DNA of 42,136 nucleotides from Terriglobales bacterium (GTDB lineage: Bacteria; Acidobacteriota; Terriglobia; Terriglobales; Acidobacteriaceae), in assembly GCA_035457425.1 (NCBI GenBank), contig DATIBR010000018.1, forward strand, positions 1 through 42,136, written 5' to 3'. The notes beneath the pieces are model-generated. The model did not search any database. It had not been told where the DNA came from and worked only from the letters and a program-made list of their open reading frames with translations. This document shows, in pieces, positions 41,968-42,136 of the stretch (within the stretch, counting starts at the first letter, position 1; each line of letters begins with the position of its first letter). Made by a program: the position numbers and the translations under genes.

Positions 41968-42136
41968 CGATTCGCGGCGGCGGAGACGGCCAGCTCGAGC
42001 CGCGCATAGGTCTCGGCCATGCCGGCGACGATGTCCTGGCCCTCGCCGTCGATTTCCAGCAGCAGCGCCGGCGACTGGGGCGCGGAGTGCAGCAGGCGCA
42101 TGGTGTTGGCCCAGTCGATGTTCCCCTTGCCGGGCC
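41964..42136 (-). CDS. Sugar-phosphate isomerase/epimerase-like protein, C-terminal fragment
   Basis: About the last 56 codons of a gene that enters from the right edge. The frame reads PGKGNIDWANTMRLLHSA, then ALLLEIDGEG and a helical tail ending AAANR. The GKGxIDW motif followed by a strand ending in E is typical of the C-terminal part of xylose-isomerase-like TIM-barrel proteins (AP endonuclease family 2), where the Glu is a metal ligand. Substrate unknown. The stop codon (41964-41966) shares three bases with the GxxExxY stop. Confidence 0.7.
   Translation of the reverse strand, partial: PGKGNIDWANTMRLLHSAPQSPALLLEIDGEGQDIVAGMAETYARLELAVSAAANR

Overview
The window is a gene-dense, GC-rich stretch of bacterial chromosome (about two-thirds GC by eye). 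It has short gaps, overlapping stop/start codons and no phage, plasmid or rRNA content. CMP-Kdo synthetase implies an outer membrane with LPS. The mix of DUF2277, DUF5752 next to a TreT-like glycosyltransferase, a fused double-domain ThyX, a MoxR/DUF58/DUF4129 block and degenerate short tandem repeats between genes is most like Acidobacteriota (Koribacter/Terriglobia-like). That placement is inference from gene content, not a phylogeny.

Layout. 1-5.4 kb: polyphosphate genes (3' end of ppk1, sixA, ppx/gppA, CHAD protein) followed on the minus strand by a PhoR-like histidine kinase. 5.4-12.5 kb: a membrane-stress type block, with RDD protein, SpoIIM-like protein (divergent), DUF58, MoxR ATPase, DUF4350, DUF4129 and a multi-pass membrane protein. 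12.7-15.1 kb: tRNA-Met, DUF2277, kdsB, M48 protease. 15.2-18.9 kb: a mannose-sugar operon (manA, mannose-1-P guanylyltransferase, phosphohexomutase). 19-24.5 kb: aminotransferase and coaD (overlapping), recA, a double ThyX, and a divergent LuxR-type response regulator. 24.6-28.3 kb: XRE regulator, GNAT, YjdF-like protein, fabG, cation/proton antiporter. 28.4-34.9 kb: DUF5752 and TreT-like glycosyltransferase, DUF2071, MXAN_5187-like protein, purH, MerR, PilZ. 34.9-42.1 kb: Tat-exported aldo/keto reductase, two zinc-ribbon membrane proteins either side of trmO, serine hydrolase, arginase, asnS, a GxxExxY protein and the 3' end of a sugar-phosphate isomerase/epimerase-like gene.

The least expected content lies between genes. 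(1) The small GxxExxY gene sits inside a pair of roughly 37-bp inverted repeats built from ATCCGTGG units, and the right repeat encodes the protein's C-terminus; this looks like a compact mobile unit. (2) At least five intergenic sites carry degenerate tandem arrays with an exact 7-bp period. The clearest is eleven heptamers (77 bp) ending at the base before the asnS stop codon. Several arrays occur as inverted pairs that could fold. (3) A roughly 116-bp element after purH has 27-bp inverted ends, three hairpins, and a base-pair swap between its two end hairpins. (4) The double ThyX appears to have split the family's RHR...S signature between its two halves.

No gene-free stretch exceeds 300 bp. 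The longest (12474-12722) holds a good sigma70-type promoter ahead of the tRNA. All functions are read from sequence features and recalled families; no database search was run.
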